A DNA stretch of 64,000 nucleotides, taken from NCBI GenBank assembly GCA_035647855.1, contig DASRMP010000039.1:62001-126000 (forward strand), read 5' to 3'. The notes under the pieces were generated by a model. It worked only from the letters and a program-made list of their open reading frames with translations, made no database searches and had not been told where the DNA came from. Every line of letters begins with the position of its first letter. The first letter of the stretch is position 1. Below are positions 26,482-35,525 of the stretch, one piece after another. Source of the stretch: JAAZBW01 sp035647855 (GTDB taxonomy: Bacteria > Actinomycetota > Actinomycetes > Actinomycetales > Actinomycetaceae). A program made the position numbers and the translations under genes.

Positions 26482-27381
26482 GTGCCTGAGGAACCCACCG
26501 CCCCAGGCCCGTCGCAGAGCGTTCGGGAGGCGCTCGGACTGTCCCCGGACGCTGACGAAGCAGCGGTAGCCGCCGCCCGCGCCCGCCTCAACGCGCTGTT
26601 CGATGAGGCCGAGCGTGAGGCGGCGTCAGCCGTGCCCCCCGACGCGGACGCGCTTTCCATTGCCGAGACGGAAGTGGATCCTCTCGCGGAGATCGGCGAG
26701 GCGGAGCCGCCGCCCCGCCGGAAGCCGCGTGCGAAACAGCAGGTGCAGGCTGCGCCCCGCACCCGCGCCCAGGCCAGGGGCACCGCGAAGAAATGGGCTC
26801 CGCTGGTGACCGTGCTGGTTGTGGCCGCGGTAGTGGTCGCGGTGCAGCAGACGGGCAGGCCAGGGAACCCCGAGATGCCAGATGGTCACCCGGACATCGC
26901 GGCGACGGAGTCGGCATCGCCGGTCGCCGGTGGCATGGGCCAGGCCGGCGGCGTTGACACGGCGGCTGTTCTGGAACAGATGGAGATCCTCGCTGCCGAT
27001 CCCGAGAACGTCGATGCCATGTGGGCCATGGCGGACCTGCACTTCGAGGGCGAAGATTACCGTACGGCGGCGAAGTGGCTGGAGGACGTCGTCGCACGCG
27101 TTCCCAACGACGTCGAGGCGTACCTCATGCTCGGTGTGAGCCGCTTCAACGATCTCGACGTCGAGGGCGCCGAGGAGGCATGGAACGCCGTGCTCGAACT
27201 GGATCCGGAACGGGTCCAGGCGCACTACAACCTCGGGTTCCTCCACCTCTCCCAGGACCCGCCGGACACGGAGGCCGCCGCGGCCGCTTGGGAGCACGTG
27301 ATCGAGCTCGCACCAGGCTCGGATCTCGCCGCGACGGTCGAAACACACCTGAACGCGCTACGAGATGGTGAGGAGGGATAG
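26482..27381 (+). CDS. TPR protein of the cytochrome c maturation operon
   Basis: The 299-residue protein has an acidic/proline cytoplasmic N-terminal region, one membrane helix (about 107-122) and a C-terminal domain with three or so TPR units (for example AYLMLGVSRFNDLDVEGAEEAWNAVL), so the TPRs probably face outside. It resembles the CcmI/NrfG class of apocytochrome chaperones. It starts at GTG after GAAGGG, 6 bases after nrfA, and resB starts 2 bases after its stop. A role in presenting apo-NrfA or NrfH to the haem ligase is inferred from position. Confidence 0.7.
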   Translation: MPEEPTAPGPSQSVREALGLSPDADEAAVAAARARLNALFDEAEREAASAVPPDADALSIAETEVDPLAEIGEAEPPPRRKPRAKQQVQAAPRTRAQARGTAKKWAPLVTVLVVAAVVVAVQQTGRPGNPEMPDGHPDIAATESASPVAGGMGQAGGVDTAAVLEQMEILAADPENVDAMWAMADLHFEGEDYRTAAKWLEDVVARVPNDVEAYLMLGVSRFNDLDVEGAEEAWNAVLELDPERVQAHYNLGFLHLSQDPPDTEAAAAAWEHVIELAPGSDLAATVETHLNALRDGEEG

Positions 27382-27383
27382 GC

Positions 27384-28910
27384 ATGCGCCACGGTGACGA
27401 CGTGCTGCTGGCTCCCCGGACCGAGGGGAAGACCTCCGGAGTTGCGAGCGAGAAGCCCGTGACCGGAGATTCGCCTTCCGAGCCGGACACTCCCACGAAG
27501 GGCCGGTCCGTGTGGGCGGAGATCCCGCTTGCCATCTACCGCTTCCTGCATTCGAAGAACACGGGCGTTGTGGTCATCCTGGTGATGGCGTTCCTCGCAC
27601 TCCTCGGGACTCTCATCGCCCAGATGCCGGCAGCCGTTCGCGAGGATCCTTTTCAGCGCGCTGAATGGCTCGAGTCGGTCCGTCCCCGCTACGGCGGCTG
27701 GACGGACATCCTGGAGTCGCTCGGGATCTTCAACGTTTACTCATCGGTCTTGTTCGTCACCGTCGCGGCGCTTCTGACCCTGAGCATCATCGCCTGCACC
27801 GTGCACCGCCTCCCGCAACTCTGGAAGCGGACGCAGCACCCGCACGTCCGGGTCAGCGAAGGGTTCTTCCGGCACGCGAAGGTTCTCGGCGCCTCCCACG
27901 TGCCTGGGGGAACCGAGACCGCCTACGAATCCGTCACAGCGGTGCTGCGGAAGCAGCGGTTCCGCATCATCGACGACGCGGGCGGTCCGGCGACGAGCCT
28001 GTATGCCGACAAGAACCGGTGGGGTCCCTTCGGCACCGCGGCGGCCCACCTCGCGTTCGTCATCATCATCCTCGGGATGCTCGTCAGCTCGACTCTAGGG
28101 TACGAGCGGTACATACAGGCGACCGTGGGCACCACGCACCCGATTCTGCCCGAGTCGAACCTGACCATCGAGGCCACGAGCTTCTCCGACACCTACAACC
28201 CGGACGGTTCCCCCGCCGACTATGTCAGCCGTCTCGTCCTCCGCGACGGCGACACAGTCCTGAAGGATGAGGAAGTCCGTGTCAACTCGCCACTCACCTG
28301 GGACGGTACCCGGATCCACCAGACCAGTTACGGGCCCGCCCTGGCGCTGACGGTCACAGGGCCCGGCGGCGAGACCGTATTCGACCGCGGTGTCCCGCTC
28401 GACTGGACGTCGGCCGACGGACTCTACTCGGTTGGATCGTTCCAGCTCCCGGACCAGGGGTTCGACGTCGTCGCATCCGTCCCCGCCTCGGGCAGCACCG
28501 GCGGCCACATGGCACCCGGCGAAATGACGTTGGTGGTGTACCCGTCCGGAACTGACCAGGCAGTCGGCGGAGAGACCCTCTCCCCCGGTGAGACCTTCGA
28601 ACTCGACGGTCTCATATTTGCGTTCGATCGCGAGACCAAGTTCACCGGACTCACCGTCGCCCGCGACCCGGGCTCCGTGTGGGTGTGGATCGGCTCGGTC
28701 CTTCTCATGGTTGGCACGGTCGCCACGTTCGGGTTCCGGCACCGCAGGCTCTGGGTACGCATCACGAACGGCGACGACGGCGCGCTCGTGCGTGTCGCGG
28801 GCGTCGACAACCTTGACCCCATTCAGGAGAGGAAGTTCGGGGAGCTCCTCGACCAGATCGGTGAACGCCGCGAGTTCACCACGAAGAGAACGGAGGCGGA
28901 CCGTGCCTGA
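27384..28910 (+). CDS. resB: Cytochrome c biogenesis protein ResB (Ccs1)
   Basis: The 508-residue protein has the ResB topology: three membrane helices in the first 225 residues (including LVMAFLALLGTLIAQMP and AAHLAFVIIILGMLVSSTLGY), a large external domain (about 240-425) and a last helix near 430. ResB/Ccs1 pairs with CcsA in the System II haem ligase. The ATG lies 2 bases after the TPR gene. Its last eight bases overlap the ccsA GTG, so the pair is translationally coupled. Confidence 0.9.
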   Translation: MRHGDDVLLAPRTEGKTSGVASEKPVTGDSPSEPDTPTKGRSVWAEIPLAIYRFLHSKNTGVVVILVMAFLALLGTLIAQMPAAVREDPFQRAEWLESVRPRYGGWTDILESLGIFNVYSSVLFVTVAALLTLSIIACTVHRLPQLWKRTQHPHVRVSEGFFRHAKVLGASHVPGGTETAYESVTAVLRKQRFRIIDDAGGPATSLYADKNRWGPFGTAAAHLAFVIIILGMLVSSTLGYERYIQATVGTTHPILPESNLTIEATSFSDTYNPDGSPADYVSRLVLRDGDTVLKDEEVRVNSPLTWDGTRIHQTSYGPALALTVTGPGGETVFDRGVPLDWTSADGLYSVGSFQLPDQGFDVVASVPASGSTGGHMAPGEMTLVVYPSGTDQAVGGETLSPGETFELDGLIFAFDRETKFTGLTVARDPGSVWVWIGSVLLMVGTVATFGFRHRRLWVRITNGDDGALVRVAGVDNLDPIQERKFGELLDQIGERREFTTKRTEADRA

Positions 28911-29844
28911 GTTCGCTGTTTACTTGCTGATGGCAGCCTTCACGCTGCTTCTGATCGGGTGGCTCGCCAACCTGGTCGCGCTCAACTCCGCGAAGGTCGT
29001 GACAGTGGCCGAGCAGAAGGAAGCGGTGACGGTCGGCGCGCAGAGAGCCGGTGGCAAGGACGGACAGGAAGCTGAGACGGCAGGAGTTCCAGGGAGTGCG
29101 CCCGGCTCCGGCAAGGCCACCAGGGTCAGGCACATGGGCGTCGCCGCCAAGATCGCCACAGGAGCCACTGTCCTCGCGCTCGTGCTGCTGACCGTCTACA
29201 TCGTCATGCGATCGGTCGTCACGGGGCATGCGCCTTTCACGAACCAGCACGAGTTCGCTATCGCGTTCGTCTGGGCGATCGTCGCCTGCTACCTGGTCTT
29301 CGAGTGGCGGTACGACATGCGCGCGATCTCACTCGTCGCGATCGGCATCGCGGCCGCGCTTCTGCTGTACGGGCTGAACCTCGACACCGGCGTGCGCCCG
29401 CTGATGCCGGCACTGCAGAACAATCCGATGCTCACCCTCCACGTGGGCACGGCGATGCTCTCCTATGGCGCGACCTGTATCTCGTTCGGCGCTGCCGTCC
29501 TCTACCTGATCCGGCCGTACGTGAAATGGCGCGGCATGCCGTCGGGCGAAGTACTCGATGAGGTCAGCTACCGCGCGGCCGTGATCGCCTACCCGCTCAT
29601 CACCGCCATGATCATCCTCGGCGCCGTCTGGGCGCAGACCGCGTGGGGCCGCTACTGGGGCTGGGACCCGAAGGAGACCGCCGCACTGATCACGTGGCTG
29701 ATTTGGAGCGCCTACCTCCACGCCCGCGTCTTCCGCGGTTGGAGAGGCAGGCGGGCGGCGTGGCTCGTCGTGATCGGCTTCGCCTCCGTGCTGTTCGCCT
29801 ACTTCGGCAACCACTTCTTCGGAGGCCTTCACTCGTATGCGTAG
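28903..29844 (+). CDS. ccsA: Cytochrome c biogenesis protein CcsA (CcsB/ResC)
   Basis: The 313-residue protein has about eight helices and the tryptophan-rich haem-handling motif WGRYWGWDPKETAALITW (WWD domain), with conserved histidines in HVGTAMLSYG and NHFFGGLHSY. It exports and presents haem for attachment to CxxCH cysteines, with ResB. It starts at GTG 28903 within the end of resB; resA starts eight bases before its stop. A hydrophilic insert (about 35-75) with Ala/Gly/Lys follows the first helix. Confidence 0.92.
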   Translation: MPEFAVYLLMAAFTLLLIGWLANLVALNSAKVVTVAEQKEAVTVGAQRAGGKDGQEAETAGVPGSAPGSGKATRVRHMGVAAKIATGATVLALVLLTVYIVMRSVVTGHAPFTNQHEFAIAFVWAIVACYLVFEWRYDMRAISLVAIGIAAALLLYGLNLDTGVRPLMPALQNNPMLTLHVGTAMLSYGATCISFGAAVLYLIRPYVKWRGMPSGEVLDEVSYRAAVIAYPLITAMIILGAVWAQTAWGRYWGWDPKETAALITWLIWSAYLHARVFRGWRGRRAAWLVVIGFASVLFAYFGNHFFGGLHSYA

Positions 29845-30403
29845 TGCTCGAACTCGGGTCGTCCAAGGCGTCGGAGTCCTCATCGCACTGGCCGCGCTCG
29901 TGGTCGTCTTCTTCTGGCTCAACCGACCCGGAGCGGCCGACGGCGTGTCCGCTGTCGACGTCGAGGATTCCGCCGGAACGCTGCCGACAGTCGATCAGCC
30001 GGCACCCGGCTTCACCGCGACAACCATCGACGGCGAGGAAATATCGCTTGACGGCTTCGAGGGCCGGCCGGTGTGGCTCATAGTCAACGCGACTTGGTGC
30101 AGTTCCTGCCGATCCGAGATTCCGGACGTCCAGGCAATCCAGGCATCGGACCTCGGCGACCAGGTGGAGATCCTGTCGGTGTACATCGGCGAGGACGCGG
30201 CAGCGGTCTCGCAGTTCGCGGAGCGCCTCGGCCTCACCTACCGCAACGTGCCGGATCCCGACTCCGCGATCTCGGCCGTGTACTCAGTCCCTGGCATCCC
30301 CGTCCACTACTTCATCGACAGCGACGGCGTCTTGCGTGCGATCGAGATCGGTTCGCTGGGGATCTCGCGCATGGAGGAGCAACTCGAGATGGTGATCGGC
30401 TGA
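29837..30403 (+). CDS. resA: Membrane-anchored thiol-disulfide oxidoreductase ResA/TlpA
   Basis: The 188-residue protein has an N-terminal anchor (about 8-28) and a TlpA-like thioredoxin domain with active site CSSC in VNATWCSSCRSEIP and cis-Pro in GIPVHYF. ResA keeps apocytochrome CxxCH cysteines reduced before haem attachment. It is the last gene of the nrfH-nrfA-TPR-resB-ccsA-resA operon. It needs reductant from across the membrane, which the CcdA-thioredoxin fusion at 15.8-17.2 kb may supply. Confidence 0.9.
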   Translation: MRSARTRVVQGVGVLIALAALVVVFFWLNRPGAADGVSAVDVEDSAGTLPTVDQPAPGFTATTIDGEEISLDGFEGRPVWLIVNATWCSSCRSEIPDVQAIQASDLGDQVEILSVYIGEDAAAVSQFAERLGLTYRNVPDPDSAISAVYSVPGIPVHYFIDSDGVLRAIEIGSLGISRMEEQLEMVIG

Positions 30404-30474
30404 CGAGCGGCTGATCGCGGCGGGCGAAACCTCCCGCGTAACCGCCCTGCGGGCGGCGTGGCACGATGGAGACG

Positions 30475-31146
30475 ATGGCACACGACGCAGAACAACCGTC
30501 CTTCCCTGAGGCCGGGGCACTCTTCTACCACGAACTTGTCCTGAACAACGAACGACCCTGGTGGAGGGCCAACAAAACTCGGTGGGAGCGGGACGTGCGC
30601 GACCCCCTCGAGAGAATCATGGCGGATCTGCGCCCGGAGTTCGGGGAGGCAAAGATCTTCCGGCCCTACCGGGACCTCCGCTACGGAACTGACAAGACCC
30701 CGTACAAGACTCATCAGGGCGCGTACATCTCGACCGGTCCCGCAGCGGGCTGGTACGCGGAACTCGGCGTGAAGGGCCTCATGACCGGCGGCGGCTTCTA
30801 CCACGCGGCCGCACGTGAGATCGCCGCCTATCGCGCCGCCGTCGACGATCCCGCACGCGGCCACGAGCTCGAGGTGATCCTCGAGGAACTCACCTCGAGC
30901 GGCTGGGAGGTAGCGGGCGATTCGCTCACCACCGCTCCTCGCGGCTTCAGCCGCGACCACCCCCGCATCCGGTTGCTGCGCCACAAGCACCTGTTCGTGC
31001 GCCGTATGGTCGATCCAGAAGTGCGGGGCGAGGATGCGGCCGCCGCGCGGATCGCCGCCGACTGGATAGAGATCGAGCCTCTCATCGCGTGGGTCTCGGA
31101 CGAGTTCGAGAAGACCGCACTCATGGACGAACAGAACGCCCGTTGA
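30475..31146 (+). CDS. DUF2461 family protein
   Basis: The 223-residue protein matches the DUF2461 (TIGR02453) family: FYHELVLNNERPWWRANKTRWERDVRDPL, FRPYRDLRYGTDKTPYKTHQGA, and FYHAAAREIAAYRAAV. No catalytic role is established for this family. A second ATG three codons upstream (30466) is possible. It converges on trmO with 32 bases between stops. Confidence 0.85.
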   Translation: MAHDAEQPSFPEAGALFYHELVLNNERPWWRANKTRWERDVRDPLERIMADLRPEFGEAKIFRPYRDLRYGTDKTPYKTHQGAYISTGPAAGWYAELGVKGLMTGGGFYHAAAREIAAYRAAVDDPARGHELEVILEELTSSGWEVAGDSLTTAPRGFSRDHPRIRLLRHKHLFVRRMVDPEVRGEDAAAARIAADWIEIEPLIAWVSDEFEKTALMDEQNAR

Positions 31147-31178
31147 ACCGACGGCGTGTGCGCCGGCAGGGCTGACGC

Positions 31179-31859
31179 CTAGCGGATGTTCACTACCCGC
31201 ACGCGGCGGTCATTAACCTGGAAGTCCACCTCGAAATCGGCGAACGTCATCGAGTAGACGCGTGCCGGATCGTGCTGGTACGCCGGGTGGGGATCCTGGG
31301 CGAGAATACCGCGCAGCGCCATACGGTGCTGCGGCGGCACCCTGGCCTCGAGTTCGGGCGGCACCTCGACGGCGATCGGTTCGCGTGGACTCGAATCGAC
31401 GAACCCGGAGCGGAACCCCCGGATCGCGTCAGTGGGCACATAGGGCTTTATGTCGATGATGGGGGTGCCGTCCATGAGGTCCGCTCCCCCGACGGTGAGG
31501 ATCGTCCCCTCCGGATGGGACTCGACCTTGAGCAGCTCGACCGCCGAGAGCCCGATCGGGTTCGGCCGGAACGGAGTGCGGGTGGCGAACAGACCAACCC
31601 GGCCGTTGCCGCCGAGCCGGGGCGGACGCACGGTGGGCGACCAGCCCTCCTCGATATGCTCCGAGAACACCCACAGGAGCCAGAGGTGCGAGAATCCTTC
31701 AATGCCGCGAACAAGATCGGGTGAGCGGAATTCCGGTTCGAACACCACGTGGGCGGTCAGTTCGGGGACAAGGCCTGACTGCCGTGGGATGCCAAATTTG
31801 GCGGGGAAGTCGGACCGAATCCGGGCAACCGGTGTCAGTTGCAGTTCTTGAATGGGCAT
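31179..31859 (-). CDS. trmO: tRNA N6-threonylcarbamoyladenosine methyltransferase TrmO (TsaA)
   Basis: The 226-residue protein has the YaeB/TsaA signature FATRTPFRPNPIGLSAVEL and DIKPYVPTDA. TrmO uses S-adenosylmethionine to methylate t6A37 of certain tRNAs, with a single-sheet beta-barrel fold. The length fits the family. It lies 19 bases downstream of the aldo-keto reductase gene on the same strand. Confidence 0.88.
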   Translation of the reverse strand: MPIQELQLTPVARIRSDFPAKFGIPRQSGLVPELTAHVVFEPEFRSPDLVRGIEGFSHLWLLWVFSEHIEEGWSPTVRPPRLGGNGRVGLFATRTPFRPNPIGLSAVELLKVESHPEGTILTVGGADLMDGTPIIDIKPYVPTDAIRGFRSGFVDSSPREPIAVEVPPELEARVPPQHRMALRGILAQDPHPAYQHDPARVYSMTFADFEVDFQVNDRRVRVVNIR

Positions 31860-31878
31860 GGGCTCAGTTTGCAGGATT

Positions 31879-32715
31879 TCAGTGGCCGAAAATCTCCGGA
31901 TCGCTCACCGGGGCATCCGGGTCCTCGAGCGTATCGATGAGGCGCATCTCGGCGCGCGAGAGTTCGAAGCCGAAGATGTCAAGGTTGTCACGCTGGCGCT
32001 CGGGCGAGGCGGACTTCGGAATGGTCACGAGTGCCTGCTGCACCTGCCAGCGGAGGACGACCTGCCCGACGGTGACATCGTGGAGTCCCGCGATCATCTT
32101 CAGCTCCGGCCGCTCGAGGAGGTCTGTCTTGCCCGCGCCGAGCGGGCTCCAGCACTCGCCTCTGATTTCGTTCGCGGTCATGTAGGTGAGCACGTCACGG
32201 CGCGGCCGCAGCGGATCGAGCTGGATCTGGTTGATCTCGGGAATGTAACCGTTCTGGGCGAGCTTTTCGAGGTGCCGCGGGAGGAAGTTGGATGTGCCGA
32301 TCGCGTGCGTGAGGCCCTCGTCCTGGACGGCAAGCATTCCCTCGAACGCATCCACGTAGCGGTCCTGATCGGGATTCGGCCAGTGGATGAGAAGGATGTC
32401 CACGTAGTCGAATCCGAGAAGCTCGAGTGATCGGCTCAGGACTTCCCGGACGCCGTCGATGGAGTGCCATTCCCTGTTGAACTTCGTGGTGATGACAACT
32501 TCGTTCCTCGGGATGCCGCTCCGGCGCACGGCCGCACCGACCGCGTCCTCGTTGCGGTAGTTCTCCGCAGTGTCGATGAGCCGGTAGCCGAGTTCGAGCG
32601 CGGAAATCACGGCTCGCTCGCATTCGGCCCCCTTCAGCGGCGAAGTGCCGAGGCCCACTTTGGGTACACGCACTCCGGAGCGAAGCCGGACGGTTGGTAC
32701 CTTGTTCGCTGGCAT
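31879..32715 (-). CDS. Aldo/keto reductase
   Basis: The 278-residue TIM-barrel oxidoreductase has the AKR tetrad in view: D in LIDTAENYRNEDAVG with the catalytic Tyr, Lys in TTKFNREW and His in ILLIHWPNP. GLGTSPLKG and a C-terminal IPKSASPERQRDNLDIF NADPH-binding segment are typical of the AKR5 group that includes 2,5-diketo-D-gluconate reductases. The real substrate is unknown. It is followed by trmO on the same strand. Confidence 0.88.
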   Translation of the reverse strand: MPANKVPTVRLRSGVRVPKVGLGTSPLKGAECERAVISALELGYRLIDTAENYRNEDAVGAAVRRSGIPRNEVVITTKFNREWHSIDGVREVLSRSLELLGFDYVDILLIHWPNPDQDRYVDAFEGMLAVQDEGLTHAIGTSNFLPRHLEKLAQNGYIPEINQIQLDPLRPRRDVLTYMTANEIRGECWSPLGAGKTDLLERPELKMIAGLHDVTVGQVVLRWQVQQALVTIPKSASPERQRDNLDIFGFELSRAEMRLIDTLEDPDAPVSDPEIFGH

Positions 32716-33030
32716 GCCGCCAACGCTACCCCGGGACCGTCCATGACGCCGGTGAGCCCGCGGTCATGCACGCCGTGGAGGTCGAGGTTCAATCGTTCCG
32801 GCCGAGCGCCCGCGTCTCATCTGGAGGATGTTCTGGATCACACTCCCCCACGGTGCGTGCCTGGCGCGGGAGCCGCTCCACATATGGCGGACTCCAGTTC
32901 AGGCGCGGGCCTCCAGCGGGATTGACCATGAATTGAACGGGCCTTGTGACCGTCTTCACTCATCCGAGTGTGAGCGGCTCGCTATTGCCGCTGTGAAAGG
33001 TGGGACGAACCGGAGGCTAGGGTGGTACCC
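32716..33030. other. 315-base gap between divergent aldo/keto reductase and Hsp70 genes
   Basis: No reading frame here has a convincing start or family match. It should hold the two divergent promoters. TAGGGT at 33018-33023 is seven bases before the Hsp70 ATG and may serve a leaderless transcript. CACTC-ATCC-GAGTG near 32961-32974 is a short inverted repeat of unknown meaning. Confidence 0.4.
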
Positions 33031-34545
33031 ATGCGTCTTGGAATCGACTTCGGCACCACCCGTACGATCGCCGCCCACGTGGACCGCGGCAATTATCCGG
33101 TGGTCTCTTTCCTCGACAATGAGGGCGACTCGCACGACTACATCCCGACCGTGGCCGGACTCGATGAGGACCGGCTGGTCTACGGTTTCGATGCGCTGGA
33201 CGCGAACCATGCTCGCGGCGTGCAACTGGTCCGTTCGTTCAAGCGCGAACTCGCCTCGCCGGCGGTGACGTCGGACTCCACCGTGACCATCGGTGGGCTT
33301 GAGATCCCGCTTCTCGACCTCATGACCGGGTTCCTCTCCCATGTGAAGGACCGGCTCCACACCGCCTCGTCGCTGAGCGAGCCGCTCAGGACGGACCCGC
33401 TGAACCACGTGGCGATCGCAGTGCCCGCGCACGCTCACGGTGCGCAGCGCTTCCTGACGCTTGAGGCATACCGCCGCGCGGGCTTCAACGTGGTCGCGAT
33501 GATCAACGAGCCGTCCGCGGCCGGTTTCGAATACACCCACCGGCAGGGCGGCACCCTCAACGCCCGCCGCACGCGAGTTCTCGTCTACGACCTCGGAGGG
33601 GGCACGTTCGACGCCTCGCTCGTTCGCGTCGACGGCCTCGCGCACGAAATCCTCGGCACGCGGGGCATCAACCGCCTCGGAGGGGACGACTTCGACGCCG
33701 TCCTGGCCGCCTGCGCTCTCGAAGCGGCGGGAACCTCGATCGAGCGCCTCGGCGTCGATGAGTATGCCGAACTCCTTCTGTCGGCCCGGGACGCGAAGGA
33801 GGGCCTCGCCCCGCAGTCGCGCCGCATGCTGCTGACCGTTGCCGGCAAGGACGTCGTCGTGCGCGTTGATGATTTCTACAAGGCGGCCACCCCGCTGATC
33901 GAGCAGACCATCGACGCCATCTCACGTCTCGTGGGCGGCCTCGACGACTCCGCTCTTGCCGATTCCGACGTCGCCGGCGTCTACCTTGTGGGCGGAGCCT
34001 CGACCCTGCCGATCGTGGCACGCCAACTGCGCGAGCACTTCGGGCGCCGCGTCCACCGCTCGCCGATGCCCGCCGGATCTGCGGCCGTGGGACTCGCGAT
34101 CGCCCTCGACCCGGAGGCCGGCTACAGCCTCGAGGACCGCCTCTCGCGTGGAGTCGGCGTGTTCCGTGAGCGGGACGGGGGCGCGGGCGTGACGTTCGAC
34201 CCGGTCCTCAGCCCGGACAACCGTCTGCCCGAGGACGGCGAGGTCCGCATCAGCCGCCGCTACCGCGCGGCCCACAACCTGGCGTGGTACCGGTTCATCG
34301 AGTACTCGCTGCTCGAGGAGGGCCAGCCCCGCGGGGATATTGCCCCGCTCGGCGAGATCCTCTTCCCAGTCGACCCTTCTCTCCGGGACGGACGCGAACT
34401 CTCGCTGGTGAGCGTCGAGCGCAGCGGAAACGGTGGTGGCCCCGAGATCGAGGAAATGTACACCGTAGACTCCACCGGCTTGGTGCGGGTCTCGGTGCGT
34501 GACCTGGAGACCGGTTACCTGGTCGAGGCCGGCTTCGGCGGCTGA
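33031..34545 (+). CDS. Hsp70-family protein (DnaK-like ATPase)
   Basis: The 504-residue protein has a full actin-fold ATPase: LGIDFGTTRT (phosphate 1), VLVYDLGGGTFDASLV (phosphate 2) and VYLVGGASTLPIVARQL (adenosine). It is about 100 residues shorter than DnaK; the region after about 370 is a reduced, atypical substrate-binding part. No grpE or dnaJ gene is nearby, so this is a specialised Hsp70. ATG 33031 is preferred over an in-frame GTG three codons upstream. It overlaps the opposing hydrolase gene tail-to-tail by 31 bases. Confidence 0.85.
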   Translation: MRLGIDFGTTRTIAAHVDRGNYPVVSFLDNEGDSHDYIPTVAGLDEDRLVYGFDALDANHARGVQLVRSFKRELASPAVTSDSTVTIGGLEIPLLDLMTGFLSHVKDRLHTASSLSEPLRTDPLNHVAIAVPAHAHGAQRFLTLEAYRRAGFNVVAMINEPSAAGFEYTHRQGGTLNARRTRVLVYDLGGGTFDASLVRVDGLAHEILGTRGINRLGGDDFDAVLAACALEAAGTSIERLGVDEYAELLLSARDAKEGLAPQSRRMLLTVAGKDVVVRVDDFYKAATPLIEQTIDAISRLVGGLDDSALADSDVAGVYLVGGASTLPIVARQLREHFGRRVHRSPMPAGSAAVGLAIALDPEAGYSLEDRLSRGVGVFRERDGGAGVTFDPVLSPDNRLPEDGEVRISRRYRAAHNLAWYRFIEYSLLEEGQPRGDIAPLGEILFPVDPSLRDGRELSLVSVERSGNGGGPEIEEMYTVDSTGLVRVSVRDLETGYLVEAGFGG

Positions 34546-35525
34546 TCCTCGCGGTCGTACGCGAATCCGCGGGCGACCAGGACCTTCACGAGCGCGTCCA
34601 CGGTGTGCTCGCGCGGCTGGCGACCGTCCTCCATCGGCGGTCCGGCGGCGAAGTAGTTGTGCTCTCCCGAGTGAGATAGTGGCCCGATATCGATCTCGGT
34701 CACACGCCCCTCGCGCTTCGCCCGGTTCCAAGACGAGTTCCGTGCGATGGGCCACCGGCCGGCGCTCGCGACCACGCCCAAGCGATGCACCTTGTCGAGG
34801 CTGCCGGTCAGGTGCCACAAGTGCTTGACCCGGTCGATGCCCGGATCGGAACCGAAGATTCCCGCCATCGAGAGCACATGGACGGGAATCCCGAGCGACG
34901 CGAGGTACCACGACGCCCCGACCGCGATCTGCGCTCCCCCGCTCCAACCGAGAATCGTTACCGGACTTGGATCAGCGGAGTCGTAGCCCCTGCGGAGAAG
35001 GGCCTCCCAGATCTGCTCCGCCACGCCCAGGTTGTACACCGGGCCGTAGCGCTGGTCGATGGAGACAAAGCACTGGAAGGCGTTGCGGATGTTGATGAGG
35101 AAGGAGATCTTCCCGTGCTTGCTGGCCTGTTTGAAGGCCGTGAGCCGCCGCCAGAGCCAGGAGAACGGGCGGTTCGCCGTGAGGCCACGGTTGGCAGGCG
35201 AGTACGGATAGACGTCCGTAATCATCGTTGTGCCGCCGATCCGTTCCTTGAGCCTTTCGACGACGGGTGCCTCCTTCAGCGGGAGGAGTTCTCCGGAGCT
35301 GATGCCGATTCCCGAGAAGAACACGAGGTAGTGGCCTGTGTTCTCGCCGGGTTCCGCAGGTTCCGGCGCGTTGGGCCGGTGGAACGTGGCGTAGTTCCGT
35401 TCGTGGAGGGTACGGCTGTCCTCGCGACCCGTTCGGGCCCACCAACCGAGAGACTCCATCGGAGCGACGAGCCCGGCGATGACGAGCAGGAGCACGAGGG
35501 CGCCGAGAATCTCAATTACGATCAT
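34515..35525 (-). CDS. Membrane-anchored alpha/beta-hydrolase-like protein
   Basis: The 336-residue protein has one N-terminal helix (about 2-22) and a soluble domain with a nucleophile-elbow motif GWSGG (ILGWSGGAQIAVGASWYLAS), as in serine alpha/beta-hydrolases. A later SHSGEHNYF segment could hold the catalytic His. The substrate is unknown. Its ATG overlaps the stop of the Yip1-like membrane gene by four bases, so the two are coupled. Its 3' end overlaps the Hsp70 gene by 31 bases in antisense. Confidence 0.65.
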   Translation of the reverse strand: MIVIEILGALVLLLVIAGLVAPMESLGWWARTGREDSRTLHERNYATFHRPNAPEPAEPGENTGHYLVFFSGIGISSGELLPLKEAPVVERLKERIGGTTMITDVYPYSPANRGLTANRPFSWLWRRLTAFKQASKHGKISFLINIRNAFQCFVSIDQRYGPVYNLGVAEQIWEALLRRGYDSADPSPVTILGWSGGAQIAVGASWYLASLGIPVHVLSMAGIFGSDPGIDRVKHLWHLTGSLDKVHRLGVVASAGRWPIARNSSWNRAKREGRVTEIDIGPLSHSGEHNYFAAGPPMEDGRQPREHTVDALVKVLVARGFAYDREDQPPKPASTR

